Below, piece by piece: positions 7,791 through 8,564 of a stretch of DNA of 8,564 bases. The stretch lies in contig JAFAEZ010000031.1 in the NCBI GenBank assembly GCA_023423775.1, forward strand, positions 1-8,564, written 5' to 3'. Made by a program: the position numbers and the translations under genes. Numbering within the stretch: the stretch's first letter is position 1; the number at the start of each line of letters is the position of its first letter. The notes under the pieces are model-generated. The model did no database searches. It saw nothing but the letters and a program-made list of their open reading frames with translations, and was not told where the DNA came from. Source of the DNA: Pseudomonadota bacterium. GTDB taxonomy: Bacteria > Pseudomonadota > Alphaproteobacteria > Sphingomonadales > Sphingomonadaceae.

Positions 7791-8564
7791 TTACAGATCG
7801 ATCAGCAGGCGCGTCGGATCCTCGATCGCTTCCTTCATGCGGACGAGGAAGGTCACCGCTTCACGGCCGTCGACCAGGCGATGGTCGTAGGACAGAGCGA
7901 GATACATCATCGGACGCGCGACGATCTGGCCGTCGATGACGACCGGACGCTGCTCGATGCGGTGCATGCCAAGCACGGCCGACTGCGGCGGATTGATGAT
8001 CGGGGTCGACAGGAGCGAGCCGAACACGCCGCCGTTGGAGATGGTGAAGGTGCCACCCTTCATCTCGTCCATGGTGAGCGTGCCATCCTTGGCGCGCTTG
8101 CCGAAGTCGGCGATCGTCTTCTCGATCTCGGCGAAGCTCAGCGCGTCGGCGTTACGGATGACGGGGACGACGAGGCCCTTGGGCGCGCTTACCGCGACCG
8201 AAACGTCGAGATAGTCGTGATAGACGATCTCGTCGCCTTCGATGAAGGCGTTGACCGACGGGACGTCGCGGGCGGCCAGTGCGGCGGCCTTCACGAAGAA
8301 GCCCATGAAGCCCAGGCGGATGCCGTGCTTCTTCTCGAACAGGTCCTTATATTTGGCCCGCGCCTCCATCACCGCCGTCATGTCGACGTCGTTGAAGGTG
8401 GTGAGCAGAGCGGCCGTGTTCTGCGCCTCCTTGAGGCGGCTGGCGATCGTCTGGCGCAGACGCGTCATGCGGACGCGCTCCTCGCGGCGCTCGCCGGCGG
8501 CGGCAGGGGCCTGGGCCGGCTGCGCGCCGGTCGTTGCCGCCGGAGCGGCCGACTGGGCCTTGGC
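7791..8564 (-). CDS. sucB: 2-oxoglutarate dehydrogenase E2 (dihydrolipoyl succinyltransferase), C-terminal part
   Basis: This is the acyltransferase core of the 2-oxoglutarate dehydrogenase complex; it transfers succinyl groups from lipoamide to CoA in the TCA cycle. The gene is cut by the right edge: the frame stays open to 8564 and only the last 257 residues are visible. The lipoyl domain, most of the subunit-binding domain and the start lie outside. The visible part begins with an Ala/Pro-rich linker, then ERREERVRMTRLRQTIASRL, and continues through the full catalytic domain. LLTTFNDVDM, KKHGIRLGFMGFF and TISNGGVFGSLLSTPI are the features that make it a succinyltransferase rather than a pyruvate-type E2. 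The catalytic His (codon 7881-7883) and Asp are in SYDHRLVDGREA. An internal Met at 8468 is not the start, since conserved sequence continues before it. It is also called odhB. Confidence 0.95.
   Translation of the reverse strand, partial: AKAQSAAPAATTGAQPAQAPAAAGERREERVRMTRLRQTIASRLKEAQNTAALLTTFNDVDMTAVMEARAKYKDLFEKKHGIRLGFMGFFVKAAALAARDVPSVNAFIEGDEIVYHDYLDVSVAVSAPKGLVVPVIRNADALSFAEIEKTIADFGKRAKDGTLTMDEMKGGTFTISNGGVFGSLLSTPIINPPQSAVLGMHRIEQRPVVIDGQIVARPMMYLALSYDHRLVDGREAVTFLVRMKEAIEDPTRLLIDL

Overview
The window looks like an ordinary chromosomal segment from a GC-rich alphaproteobacterium, most likely a sphingomonad. This is inferred from the groESL, Lpd and SucB sequences read by eye, the near absence of TTA/CTA/TCA codons, and an intergenic repeat with the core TTCGACAGGCTCAG, which I remember as common in sphingomonad genomes. 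No database search was run.

Layout, left to right. Positions 1-2212 hold the chaperonin operon on the minus strand: a promoter and a CIRCE operator (2151-2177), groES (1793-2080), an inverted pair of hairpins, groEL (57-1700), then a strong GC hairpin at the left edge. Divergent from it, on the plus strand, is sppA (2326-4200), a full-length double-domain signal peptide peptidase. sppA converges with a minus-strand block, leaving a 3-bp gap.

Read in its own direction, the minus-strand block runs from the right edge leftwards. It starts with the catalytic end of sucB/odhB (E2 of 2-oxoglutarate dehydrogenase, cut by the window edge), followed by an inverted pair of REP-like hairpins. Next come lpdA (E3), a predicted small lipoprotein of unknown function, a two-helix PepSY membrane protein, and a seven-helix UPF0126/TRIC-like channel protein. 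The last two are 4 bp apart and both start with GTG.

How the genes work together. GroES and GroEL form the folding chamber, under HrcA/CIRCE control. SucB and Lpd are two of the three subunits of the 2-oxoglutarate dehydrogenase complex; Lpd is usually shared with other 2-oxoacid dehydrogenases. SppA clears signal peptides and membrane peptides. The lipoprotein, PepSY and channel genes all encode envelope proteins and may be read from the sucB-lpd transcript or from weak internal promoters; nothing here assigns them a shared pathway.

No new defence system, mobile element with its own transposase, CRISPR array or RNA gene was found. The most notable non-coding features are two different inverted repeat pairs placed inside two operons. 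In one, the two arms differ by changes that keep each arm's own hairpin paired.
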